A stretch of DNA of 64,000 nt. Source: Limoniibacter endophyticus (GTDB lineage Bacteria > Pseudomonadota > Alphaproteobacteria > Rhizobiales > Rhizobiaceae). The notes under the pieces are model-generated. The model was not told the origin of the DNA and searched no databases. It saw nothing but the letters and a program-made list of their open reading frames with translations. The stretch is from positions 334,076 through 398,075 of the forward strand of contig NZ_BMZO01000003.1 in NCBI RefSeq assembly GCF_014652835.1, read 5' to 3'. Numbering within the stretch: position 1 is the stretch's first letter; each line of letters starts with the position of its first letter. Shown piece after piece: positions 56,237 through 64,000 of this stretch. Position numbers and translations under genes: made by a program.

Positions 56237-57132
56237 TGGCTGCCAAACGTGTTCTTGTAACAGGTAATACCGGTCAGGTTGCGCAGGCAATGATGGCTGC
56301 GAAGCCAGAGAATGTGGAACTGAGCTGCCTGGGGCGCCCGGATCTTGATATAACCGATTTTGATGGTTTGCGACGAGCAATATCCGTTTTTCGCCCGGAC
56401 GTTATCGTTAATCCCGCCGCTTATACGGCAGTTGATCGGGCCGAGACGGAGAGTTCTCTGGCCTATCTGGTCAACCGCGATGGTGCAGGCAATGTTGCAC
56501 GTGCTGCTGCTGCTGCCGGCATCCCGATTATACATCTTTCTACCGATTATGTCTTTTCTGGCGATGCACCTGATCCATATGTCGAAACTGACGCGGTCGG
56601 CCCGCGGAGTGTGTATGGTGCTTCCAAGCTCGCAGGGGAGGATTATGTCGCTTTCTATAATGCGCGGCACGTCATCCTTCGGACAGCATGGGTATTTGCC
56701 CCCTGGGGTAATAATTTTGCCAGGACGATGATGCGTTTGGCTGGTGATCGCGAAACGGTAAATGTTGTTGCGGACCAATTTGGGTCACCTACTTATGCTC
56801 CGCACATCGCGGCGGCGATATATGCCGTGACAACCCACATTCTCGAAAATCACGAAGCAGACCAATGGCGCGGCGTATTTCACATGACCGGAACAGGCGA
56901 TACGAACTGGGCGGGTTTCGCGCGTGAAATATTTTCCGAGAGCAGTAAACTTGGCCTGCAGAGCGCAAACGTCCAGGACATAACAACCGCCGATTATCCG
57001 ACACCGGCCAAACGTCCTGCCAATTCGCGTCTCAGCAACCGAAAGTTCTCAGACGTTTTTGGTCACCCCCTACCTGAGTGGAAAAGTGGGGTGCACCAAT
57101 TCATCGAGGCTGTACAACGGGCATTGATTTAA
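56236..57132 (+). CDS. rfbD: dTDP-4-dehydrorhamnose reductase RfbD
   Basis: RfbD/RmlD, 298 residues, the last step to dTDP-L-rhamnose. GNTGQVAQAM (NAD(P)H site), PAAYTAVDRAE, LSTDYVFSG and YGASKLAGED are typical. The start overlaps the rfbB stop by one base (TGATG). It completes the rfbA-C-B-D set, four bases before the next glycosyltransferase gene. Confidence 0.95.
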   Translation: MAAKRVLVTGNTGQVAQAMMAAKPENVELSCLGRPDLDITDFDGLRRAISVFRPDVIVNPAAYTAVDRAETESSLAYLVNRDGAGNVARAAAAAGIPIIHLSTDYVFSGDAPDPYVETDAVGPRSVYGASKLAGEDYVAFYNARHVILRTAWVFAPWGNNFARTMMRLAGDRETVNVVADQFGSPTYAPHIAAAIYAVTTHILENHEADQWRGVFHMTGTGDTNWAGFAREIFSESSKLGLQSANVQDITTADYPTPAKRPANSRLSNRKFSDVFGHPLPEWKSGVHQFIEAVQRALI

Positions 57133-57136
57133 TCCC

Positions 57137-59437
57137 ATGCAACATTTTCTTCGACGTGAACAGAGACTGAGCCTTTCGGGTGTGAATGATCTTCACTTGA
57201 TCAGCAAAGGCGAAAAGGCTGATGAGTGGGAAATCATCGGCAATGACCCGCAGTTTCTGGTTGACCTCACGGAACCACTTCTGCCGGGCATGTACCGGAT
57301 GCGGTTGCTGGGATTTTCAGCCGACGACGCTTTGATGTCTCCGGTCCTTTATTTTGACCGGGGCGAGGGCTTTTCTGAGGGAGATACGATTTCTCTGAGG
57401 ATACGGAAAATCGGCGCATCCTATCAAGCTGCCTTCGAGTTGCCGGCGGTAACGTCGCGACTTCGCTTCGATCCAGGTGTGACGCCGGGAACGTTCCTTC
57501 TGAAAGACGTAACCCTTCGCCGTATCTCTTCATCGTTTCACCGGCTGAGAAGGATCGTCAGTACGGCGAGCAACAGGATGGATACGCCGAGGAAGGCGTG
57601 GAACACGGCAAGCCGCTCTCTCGATATCCTTCGAGCCGAGGGGGTGAGTGGCCTTATGAAGGAGGTCGAGCGGGTTTCGTCGAGCGACGGAGATAATTCG
57701 TCCCCCGGCCAGCGGACCTATGAGGAATGGATTCGCCTCTACGACAGTTTCTCTCCAGACGATCTTCGGGCCATGCGCGATGCCGCAGAAAAGCTGGAAA
57801 TTCAGCCGCTGATTTCTGTAGTCATGCCTACATATAATCCGCCGGAGAATCTGCTTGTTGAAGCGATTGAAAGCGTTCGTGCGCAGGTCTACAGCAATTG
57901 GCAGCTTTGTATCGCCGATGATTGCTCCACGGATCCCCACGTCAGGGAAGTTTTGACACGGTACATGCAACTAGATGACCGTATTTGTGTGACGTTTCGT
58001 GAGACAAATGGGCACATTTCCGCGGCCTCGAATTCCGCTCTCGAGATTGTTCGGGGAGAGTGGATAGCGCTTCTTGATCATGATGACATTTTGCGGCCGC
58101 ATGCGCTTTACGAAATCGTTCAGGAAATTGCCCGGCATCCCGAAAGCGCTCTGATCTACAGCGATGAGGATAAGATTTCTGAAGCCGGAGATAGATTCGA
58201 CCCGTTTTTCAAACCGGATTTCTCGTTAGAACTTCTTAGGTCGCAGAATTATTTCAATCACCTTACGGTGCATAAGACAGATAATATTCGCAGGATCGGT
58301 GGCTGGAGGAAGGGGTATGAAGGTAGCCAGGACTATGATTTGAACCTTCGTCTCATAGAGGGGCTCCATCCCGACCAGATACGACATATTCCAAAAATAC
58401 TATATCATTGGCGCGCTGTTGCCGGTTCCACCGCCGCATCAGGCTCGGAAAAAAGCTATGCTTACGATGCTGGTTTCAGAGCGTTGAAAGACCACGCAGC
58501 ACGGATAGGCGAGGGCGCGGATGTTGTTCCGATAGAGAATCTGCCCTTTTATAATTATCGTTATGCTGTTCCAACCCCGGCACCGCTTGTCAGTTTGATC
58601 ATTCCAACCAGAGACAAGGTGGAGCTTGTTCGCGGCTGTGTTAGTTCTATCCTGGAGAAAACGGAATACAAAAACTATGAAATCATCATAGTTGATAACG
58701 GTTCTGTGGAGCCGGAGACGAAAGAGTATTTCGAATCCTTGCAGTCAATCGAGAATATACATATTATCGATTATGATAAGCCGTTTAATTACTCGGCTAT
58801 AAATAATTACGCGGTTCAACATTCCAATGGCACGATCGTCGGCCTGATCAATAACGACATCGAGGTTATTTCTCCGGGCTGGCTGACTGAGATGGTTTCC
58901 TTGGCCGTACAGCCTTCGATAGGTTGTGTGGGCGCGAAGCTTTATTATGGAAACGATACTGTTCAGCACGCAGGTGTTGTGGTCGGTGTTGGAGGGGTCG
59001 CAAACCATTTTCATCTAGGCGCTAAACGTTACTCCGACTTTGGGTACTTCGGGCGTTTGAGGGTTCGCTCAAACGTGACGGCTGTTACCGGCGCTTGCCT
59101 GCTTATCGATAAAAGAAAGTATCTAGACATAGGTGGTCTAGACGAGACGAATTTGAAGGTCGCCTTTAACGACGTCGACCTATGCCTTAAGAGTCTCGAA
59201 GCCGGATACCTTAACGTTGTGACGCCCTTCGCTGAACTCTACCATCTGGAGAGCGTTTCACGAGGAGCTGAAGATACCCCTGAAAAGAAGTTGAGGTTCT
59301 CTTCAGAAGTCGAATTCATGAAATTGCGTTGGAAGGATAAACTTAATAACGACGCCTATTATAATTTGAATTTCAGTCTTGATTCTCCTGACTTCTCTTT
59401 GGCGTTCCCTCCACGTGTGCGAGCAATAATACTTTAG
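57137..59437 (+). CDS. Two-domain GT2 glycosyltransferase, probable rhamnosyltransferase
   Basis: A 766-residue protein with two GT2 domains. The first starts at about residue 230 (PLISVVMPTYNPPENLLVEAIESV, ADDCSTD, LLDHDDIL) and the second near residue 480 (PLVSLIIPTRDKVELVRGCV, IIVDNGS, INNDIEVI). The first ~200 residues form a separate domain rich in beta strands with no catalytic motif, similar in role to a carbohydrate-binding or stabilising domain. It is fifth in the rfb operon, four bases after rfbD, so it probably adds rhamnose residues. Two domains could give two linkages. Confidence 0.82.
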   Translation: MQHFLRREQRLSLSGVNDLHLISKGEKADEWEIIGNDPQFLVDLTEPLLPGMYRMRLLGFSADDALMSPVLYFDRGEGFSEGDTISLRIRKIGASYQAAFELPAVTSRLRFDPGVTPGTFLLKDVTLRRISSSFHRLRRIVSTASNRMDTPRKAWNTASRSLDILRAEGVSGLMKEVERVSSSDGDNSSPGQRTYEEWIRLYDSFSPDDLRAMRDAAEKLEIQPLISVVMPTYNPPENLLVEAIESVRAQVYSNWQLCIADDCSTDPHVREVLTRYMQLDDRICVTFRETNGHISAASNSALEIVRGEWIALLDHDDILRPHALYEIVQEIARHPESALIYSDEDKISEAGDRFDPFFKPDFSLELLRSQNYFNHLTVHKTDNIRRIGGWRKGYEGSQDYDLNLRLIEGLHPDQIRHIPKILYHWRAVAGSTAASGSEKSYAYDAGFRALKDHAARIGEGADVVPIENLPFYNYRYAVPTPAPLVSLIIPTRDKVELVRGCVSSILEKTEYKNYEIIIVDNGSVEPETKEYFESLQSIENIHIIDYDKPFNYSAINNYAVQHSNGTIVGLINNDIEVISPGWLTEMVSLAVQPSIGCVGAKLYYGNDTVQHAGVVVGVGGVANHFHLGAKRYSDFGYFGRLRVRSNVTAVTGACLLIDKRKYLDIGGLDETNLKVAFNDVDLCLKSLEAGYLNVVTPFAELYHLESVSRGAEDTPEKKLRFSSEVEFMKLRWKDKLNNDAYYNLNFSLDSPDFSLAFPPRVRAIIL

Positions 59438-59461
59438 GTAGAATATCCCGGGCGAATGTTA

Positions 59462-60655
59462 TTATTCCTCTTTTGCGAAAACGTCTGACTTTGTTGTCTC
59501 AGGGGGGGTGATTTCTTGTATGACTCCTTCCGCGCTCATTGGCACGCGCCCCTCATGGCGACCATGGAAGAGATAGTGTTCCAGAAGTCCTGATCCGGAA
59601 GTCACAACATCCGGATATTCCTGAGCATAGAAGACCGGATCGAATTCGGCGGAGGGACTAAGCCCGGCCTCTTCGCCTTCGTCTAGATAGTGGCGGCAGA
59701 GTGCAAGCGCGTCGTCGGTGGAAAGCCCAGCCAGCTTTGCATAATGGTCCGGACTGAAAAAGCCGCTTGCCAGAATCTTGAGGGGGAGATCGTCGGATAC
59801 GTCCGACGTATTGACCTTCGGAGAGTTGAAGCCTGTGTAGAGCGTAATCCGCTCGCCCGCGTTGTGCTGGAGCATACGCAGCATCTCTGAGAGGGACGGC
59901 GCATCAGGACCCATGTGAAAAGGGTCGCGCTCTTCAACCTTGCAGAACGCTTCTGCATAAAAATGATCGGTAATGGCATTACCGAGACGGGAAAACACGC
60001 TCCGCGGCAGCAGCCCATTCATATCTGCTTGCCCCCGAAGAAGCGCAAGCACCGGTTCCGGTAGGTTCTCGGACAGGGCCAACACCCCCAGCCCATGCGA
60101 ATGAGAGAAGTTGAACGCGAGATGTTCCTTCGCCAATTCCTCGAAATATCGACCCACACCGAAATCCCGGTTAGTAACCGCCGTATCGTGAAAAAGAACG
60201 ACAGCGTTTGCTGTCAGCTTCTGTCGCCAGATTTCGAAATCGTGCTTCACCGCGTCATAAGTGTGGAGCCCGTCTATATGGAGCAGGTCTATGCTGCCGT
60301 CGTCGAATTCGCGGGTCGCATCGTCGAAGCTGGTCCGGTGCAGGTGAGGGCGATCTCTGTAGCGGTTCTTCATATATCTCTTGAGATCATCGTAGACGGC
60401 CGTGTCGTAAGCCCCTGCATGCTCATCGCCAGCCCAGTGATCGACAGCATGAAGCGCCGTGTCCAGTTCGAGGCGATCGACCGCCTGGCTGAATGCGCAA
60501 AACGAATTACCGCTGTGAGTTCCTAACTCGACGATTTTTTTGGGTCGGAGATTCTCGACAATCCAGAAAGCAAAAGGAATATGACCCGCCCACGAGACTG
60601 GAAACTCGACCCGTTCCGGAAGCTGAATGGATGAAGGCGTCGTATAGGCTACCAT
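59462..60655 (-). CDS. SAM methyltransferase with C-terminal YPDV-type repeat
   Basis: A 397-residue protein. The first ~210 residues are a class I methyltransferase of the Methyltransf_24 type (KKIVELGTHSGNSFCAF, LLHIDGLHTYDAVKHDFEIW). The C-terminal part ends with FDPVFYAQEYPDVV...LLEHYLFHGRHEGRVP, a repeat found in polysaccharide glycosyltransferases. It is the last gene of the wzm-wzt operon, 34 bases downstream of wzt. It may methylate the end of the polysaccharide and so signal export; that role is inferred from context. Confidence 0.75.
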   Translation of the reverse strand: MVAYTTPSSIQLPERVEFPVSWAGHIPFAFWIVENLRPKKIVELGTHSGNSFCAFSQAVDRLELDTALHAVDHWAGDEHAGAYDTAVYDDLKRYMKNRYRDRPHLHRTSFDDATREFDDGSIDLLHIDGLHTYDAVKHDFEIWRQKLTANAVVLFHDTAVTNRDFGVGRYFEELAKEHLAFNFSHSHGLGVLALSENLPEPVLALLRGQADMNGLLPRSVFSRLGNAITDHFYAEAFCKVEERDPFHMGPDAPSLSEMLRMLQHNAGERITLYTGFNSPKVNTSDVSDDLPLKILASGFFSPDHYAKLAGLSTDDALALCRHYLDEGEEAGLSPSAEFDPVFYAQEYPDVVTSGSGLLEHYLFHGRHEGRVPMSAEGVIQEITPPETTKSDVFAKEE

Positions 60656-60689
60656 GAATTTCTCCGGCTAAAGGAATGGGATGAAAGGG

Positions 60690-62039
60690 TTAAGCAGGAG
60701 CGGAGCTCTGCGCGGTATCGGTATCGTTAAGCTTCAAGTCGATCTCATGCATCGGGATACCCAGAAGCCCTTGGCGATGATGCCCGCCCTCGCACCGAAA
60801 CGTAACTGCCGTATCTACCCAGTGTTGCTGGACGTGATCGCTCTGCGTACCGGTAGCGAGAGCGGCGCAGACAGCGTAGTCGCCTGTCGGCAGATAAGGC
60901 ATCTGGAACGAAAAGCGCGCGACGAACCGGTCGCCGGCAGGAATTTCGAGGGGGCTGTGCGCGAAGCTTAGATAGGTATTGTCGCCAAACAGGTTCTGCC
61001 CCAGCTTGTCCCTGACGAAAAAACCAACAATAGGGCTTGCCAGATCCGCGAGGGCGGTCGCTTCGACGACAAGCGTCACCTCGCTTCCGCCTTCGATCAC
61101 CGAAAGCGGGGTTTGATCTTCTGCCTGGAATTCGACATTGACGATCTTGCCCTGGGCGGCTCCGTATGAGGGCGCTTCGGAATCGAAAGCAAACACCTCA
61201 ATGTCATTTCTGTGCGTTGAAGTCGCGATCAACTCGTGGCGAAGATCGCGACGAGGCTTCTTTGCTTCGCGCTTTCTGCCTTGAATGGAGAAACCGCCCA
61301 CATCGTCGCCATGCAGCGCTGCCTGGTAGGCAAGTGAAATCTCCTTGGCTTCTCCCTCAGCCCTGATTTGTCCTTTGTCCATCCAGATCGCACGGTCACA
61401 TAAGGCATTCACGGACGCCGTATCGTGCGAGACGAAGAGGATGGTCCCATGCTCCTTGAACTTGCGAATAAAACGCATGCATTTCTGGGTGAAAGCGGCA
61501 TCGCCTACGGACAGGATCTCGTCCACGATCAGGACGTCAGCATCGACATGCGCTGCCACGGCGAAGGCCAAGCGAGCATACATGCCGGAGGAATATGTTT
61601 TGACCGGCTGGTCGACGAAATCCTCGATGCCGGAAAAGTCCACGATCGATGGCTCTCTTTCGGTGATTTGATCCGGCGATAGTCCGAGGATTGCGGCACT
61701 GAGCCGGATATTCTCTCGACCTGTGAACTCGGGATTGAACCCCGCGCCCAGTTCAAGGAGTGGTGCAACCCGGCCTTTCACCTCGATGCTGCCGGTCGTG
61801 GCCTGAAGGGTGCCTGCGATAATTTGCAGGAGTGTGGACTTACCGGAGCCATTGCGTCCGACTATGCCAACGGTCTCGCCGCGGCGGACAACGAAATCCG
61901 CATTTTGCACGGCCCAGTACTCGCTGTAAAAGCGGCGGGACCGGAAGAGCATCTGTTTCAGCCGGTCATGGGGCTTGGCGTAGATTTGATATGCCTTTCC
62001 CAGCCCTTTTCCTTCGATGATGATTTCGTCAGATGACAT
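60690..62039 (-). CDS. wzt: O-polysaccharide ABC exporter ATPase Wzt with C-terminal cargo domain
   Basis: Wzt, 449 residues. Walker A GRNGSGKST (61-69), signature YSSGMYARL (149-157), Walker B VLIVDE (169-174) and the switch SHD (204-206) are intact. The C-terminal ~190 residues form the beta-sandwich domain (Wzt_C) that binds the exported polysaccharide end. Start ATG 62039 overlaps the wzm stop by 11 bases; a frame 27 codons longer lies inside wzm. With wzm it exports completed O-polysaccharide from the cytoplasm. Confidence 0.95.
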   Translation of the reverse strand: MSSDEIIIEGKGLGKAYQIYAKPHDRLKQMLFRSRRFYSEYWAVQNADFVVRRGETVGIVGRNGSGKSTLLQIIAGTLQATTGSIEVKGRVAPLLELGAGFNPEFTGRENIRLSAAILGLSPDQITEREPSIVDFSGIEDFVDQPVKTYSSGMYARLAFAVAAHVDADVLIVDEILSVGDAAFTQKCMRFIRKFKEHGTILFVSHDTASVNALCDRAIWMDKGQIRAEGEAKEISLAYQAALHGDDVGGFSIQGRKREAKKPRRDLRHELIATSTHRNDIEVFAFDSEAPSYGAAQGKIVNVEFQAEDQTPLSVIEGGSEVTLVVEATALADLASPIVGFFVRDKLGQNLFGDNTYLSFAHSPLEIPAGDRFVARFSFQMPYLPTGDYAVCAALATGTQSDHVQQHWVDTAVTFRCEGGHHRQGLLGIPMHEIDLKLNDTDTAQSSAPA

Positions 62040-62817
62040 CGGAGAACGCCTTTTTTGTACGCTTGAACCATTCGAGGCCGAGGCTGAAAACCAGAAGACT
62101 AAAAAGTAAACTGACGGCAAACTCGAACAGGGATGGAATCTTGCCCCAGAACAGGAGGTCGCGGGCCTGCAGGGCCGCGGGCGTGAGCGGATTCAGGTAA
62201 AGAAGCCACCGATATGCCTCGGGCACTGATTCCGGATCGTAGAAAATAGCAGAAAGGAAAAGCATGGCCGTGGAGAGCGGGGCAGTGATGTGGCGGACAT
62301 CGCGCAGGAACACGCCAACCGATGAAAGAAAATAACTGACGCCAAGTGTGAACAGCACCAAAGGCAGCAAGCTGATGGGCAGCAGCAGGGCTGTGTATGG
62401 CGGGATGCCGAATAGGCCGAAATATATGAGAAAGAATGCGATGAAGGATATGCCCGAATTTATCAGCGCGCCAATAACAGCGACGACGGGCAGAATCTCG
62501 AGGGGGAAAACGACCTTCTTCACATAAGAGCTATTTTCCAGAATCAAACTTGGCGCTCGGTTGAATGGCTCGGAAAACAACCCGAACACGATCAGGCCCA
62601 CGAACAACAGCATTGGAAACGGGAATTGGGTGGTTGCGTCTTCAGGCTGCGGCCATCGGGACCCGAGAATGGATCCGAACACCAGCGAATAAACCGCGAG
62701 CATGGCAAGAGGTACGATGATCGCCCAGAACCAACCTAAAAAAGAACCCTTGAAACGCTGATCAAATTCACGCCGGGTAAGGCGCCGGATTAAGGAAAGA
62801 TGATGTGTAAATGCCAT
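62029..62817 (-). CDS. wzm: O-polysaccharide ABC exporter permease Wzm
   Basis: Wzm, 262 residues, an ABC-2 type permease with six helices. RREFDQRFKGSFLGWFWAIIVPLAML at the start and the LNPLTPAALQARDLLFWG region near the end fit the Wzm/KpsM group. It is the first gene of the wzm-wzt-methyltransferase operon, overlapping wzt by 11 bases. No strong ribosome site is seen. Confidence 0.93.
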   Translation of the reverse strand: MAFTHHLSLIRRLTRREFDQRFKGSFLGWFWAIIVPLAMLAVYSLVFGSILGSRWPQPEDATTQFPFPMLLFVGLIVFGLFSEPFNRAPSLILENSSYVKKVVFPLEILPVVAVIGALINSGISFIAFFLIYFGLFGIPPYTALLLPISLLPLVLFTLGVSYFLSSVGVFLRDVRHITAPLSTAMLFLSAIFYDPESVPEAYRWLLYLNPLTPAALQARDLLFWGKIPSLFEFAVSLLFSLLVFSLGLEWFKRTKKAFSDVI

Positions 62818-63010
62818 TCAGGTGGATTCTCTATTGAAGATGCGGCATGGAACATGACGAGTATGGCATGGTTACGGCACCGCGCGGTTGCCGGTCAATC
62901 TCTTTCGCGCCGCCCATAAATAGCGGGATTAGGCCAGCGAAGTGTACGAGGTTCCCAGCGGCGCTGGGGATGGGCGTATATGATGGAGTTAGGAGAGGTC
63001 GCTCAAAAAC

Positions 63011-63931
63011 ATGAGAAAAACATCAATCTTGTTGGCGACCTGTAATGGTGAGCGGCATCTGCGTGAACAGCTTGATTCCATAGCTGCCCAGGACAATGGT
63101 GCCGTTGACTTGTGGATTAGTGATGATGGCTCGACGGACGGCACACTCGCGATTTTGAATGAGTACCGTAATCGCTGGACGTGCGGGGCGTATAATATCG
63201 ATCAAGGGCCGCAGCGTGGTTTTGCGGAGAATTTTCGTTCCCTGATTATTAAGACCCCGGATGATGCAGATTTCTTCGGTTTCTGTGATCAGGATGACGT
63301 CTGGCTACAAGACAAACTGTCACATGCCATGGAGATCATGGATAAACGTGATGAGAACAGGCCGATGCTGTACTGCGGCAGGACGATTCTCATAGATGAA
63401 CAAGGCCGCCAGGTCGGTTTATCCCGTCTGATCAAGCGAAACCCCAGCTTTCAGAATGCATTGCTGCAAAATATTGCTGGCGGAAATACCATGCTGATGA
63501 ACAGAGCGGCGTTCAAGATCGTGCAGGAGAGTGCGAGGCTCACTCCCTTCGTGAGTCACGATTGGTGGTCCTATCTTATCGTTTCGGGCGCAGGGGGAAA
63601 GATATATTATGACAGTGTTCCCAAGCTCTTATATCGTCAGCACAGCGCGAACGCGATCGGGGAAAATCGTAGCTGGACAGCGAAAATCTCTCGTTTGAAG
63701 TCCTTGTTTGGCGGAAAATTTCGTCTCTGGAGACGATCTCATGCCGAAGCAGCGAGGAGCGCAAGAAGCTTTCTTGACGGAGCCTCCCAACGAACCTTGG
63801 AAAACTTCCTTCAGTCATTTGAGGGAAATCTTATAAGGAGAGCTAGATACATTCTAAAAAGTAACGTCTACCGGCAAAGCTACCCGGAGACGGTGCTTAT
63901 ATATGTTCTCGTTTCTCTCGGTTTTGTATAA
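63011..63931 (+). CDS. GT2 glycosyltransferase, O-antigen type
   Basis: A 306-residue GT2 glycosyltransferase of the type often annotated as rhamnosyltransferase. SILLATCNGERHLREQLDSI, ISDDGSTDGT and GFCDQDDVW (D-x-D with Asp-Gln-Asp-Asp) are clear, and HDWWSYLIVSGAGG follows. The start ATG has GGAGAGG 12 bases upstream. It is divergent from wzm, 193 bases away, and probably adds a sugar to the polysaccharide exported by Wzm/Wzt. Confidence 0.87.
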   Translation: MRKTSILLATCNGERHLREQLDSIAAQDNGAVDLWISDDGSTDGTLAILNEYRNRWTCGAYNIDQGPQRGFAENFRSLIIKTPDDADFFGFCDQDDVWLQDKLSHAMEIMDKRDENRPMLYCGRTILIDEQGRQVGLSRLIKRNPSFQNALLQNIAGGNTMLMNRAAFKIVQESARLTPFVSHDWWSYLIVSGAGGKIYYDSVPKLLYRQHSANAIGENRSWTAKISRLKSLFGGKFRLWRRSHAEAARSARSFLDGASQRTLENFLQSFEGNLIRRARYILKSNVYRQSYPETVLIYVLVSLGFV

Positions 63932-63942
63932 TCCGTAAAAGA

Positions 63943-63975
63943 GAATGGCCGGGCTTTTTGCAAACCCGGCCATTC
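63943..63975. terminator. Hairpin after the last glycosyltransferase gene
   Basis: GAATGGCCGGG / CCCGGCCATTC is a perfect 11-bp stem with an 11-base loop, 12 bases after the glycosyltransferase stop. There is no T-run on the plus strand; on the minus strand TCTCTTTT follows. It probably serves as a terminator for one or both directions. Confidence 0.7.
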
Positions 63976-64000
63976 CCGTCAATGTATTTCAAGCTGGCGG

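Noticed and set aside
33461..64000. A second tRNA-Gln 3' end (attR) closing the island inside the window
   Set aside because: I looked for a repeat of the tRNA 3' segment and saw only the copy at 33511-33534; the right end must lie outside or be lost.
1..64000. CRISPR arrays, rRNA operons and intact insertion sequences
   Set aside because: No regularly spaced repeats, rRNA sequence or transposase frame with terminal repeats was found on reading both strands.

Overview
The window looks like a chromosome segment of an alphaproteobacterium of the Rhizobiales, most likely Brucellaceae (Ochrobactrum/Brucella-like). The evidence is the lpxK-waaA-DUF374-DUF4170-cysQ-pmbA lipid A/core neighbourhood, an alphaproteobacterial ExbB with a cleaved periplasmic extension, the asnO-ngg-M42 osmolyte operon, a TGA-N9-TCA (RirA/IRO-type) iron box, and moderately high G+C. 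No rRNA, CRISPR array or intact insertion sequence is visible.

Layout. 1-33.4 kb is a housekeeping backbone: mutL; a GGDEF-EAL regulator; glutaryl-CoA dehydrogenase; the lipid A/Kdo operon (lpxK, waaA, DUF374 acyltransferase, DUF4170); cysQ and pmbA; a DUF442 protein; a divergent zinc pair (CobW GTPase / zur) sharing a Zur-like box; asnO-ngg-M42 peptidase for N-acetylglutaminylglutamine amide; exbB-exbD-tonB behind a perfect iron-box palindrome; a K+-channel-like protein with a zinc ribbon; an Lrp regulator divergent from a class V aminotransferase-fold enzyme; guaB; a Tat-exported MBL hydrolase divergent from an MFS pump; rlmE and a Ppx/GppA phosphatase; and a UPF0104 membrane protein.

At 33,461-33,534 lies tRNA-Gln(CTG). 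Directly behind it is the N-terminal relic of a tyrosine integrase, interrupted by an in-frame amber codon and lacking its catalytic domain. This is the classic left edge of a tRNA-targeted genomic island. From there 34.1-45.2 kb is a catabolic module: two LysR regulators, a polar amino-acid ABC transporter, three flavin oxidoreductases (one an Old-Yellow-Enzyme/demethylase fusion) and a type II HAD dehalogenase. It probably imports and breaks down a modified, perhaps N-methylated or opine-like, amino acid.

From 45.7 kb to the window end is a surface-polysaccharide locus. One five-gene minus-strand operon (ugd, a YfhO-like membrane glycosyltransferase, a Dpm-type GT2, a methyltransferase and a UPF0104 flippase-like protein) looks like a lipid-linked sugar-decoration system resembling the Gram-positive CsbB/YfhO pair. 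Divergent from it are rfbA-rfbC-rfbB-rfbD (dTDP-L-rhamnose) and a large two-domain rhamnosyltransferase-like GT2. Facing these is a wzm-wzt-methyltransferase operon for ABC-dependent O-polysaccharide export, with Wzt carrying a cargo-binding C-terminal domain. A further GT2 closes the window. The whole locus is consistent with laterally acquired O-antigen genes and continues, or ends, just beyond the right edge.
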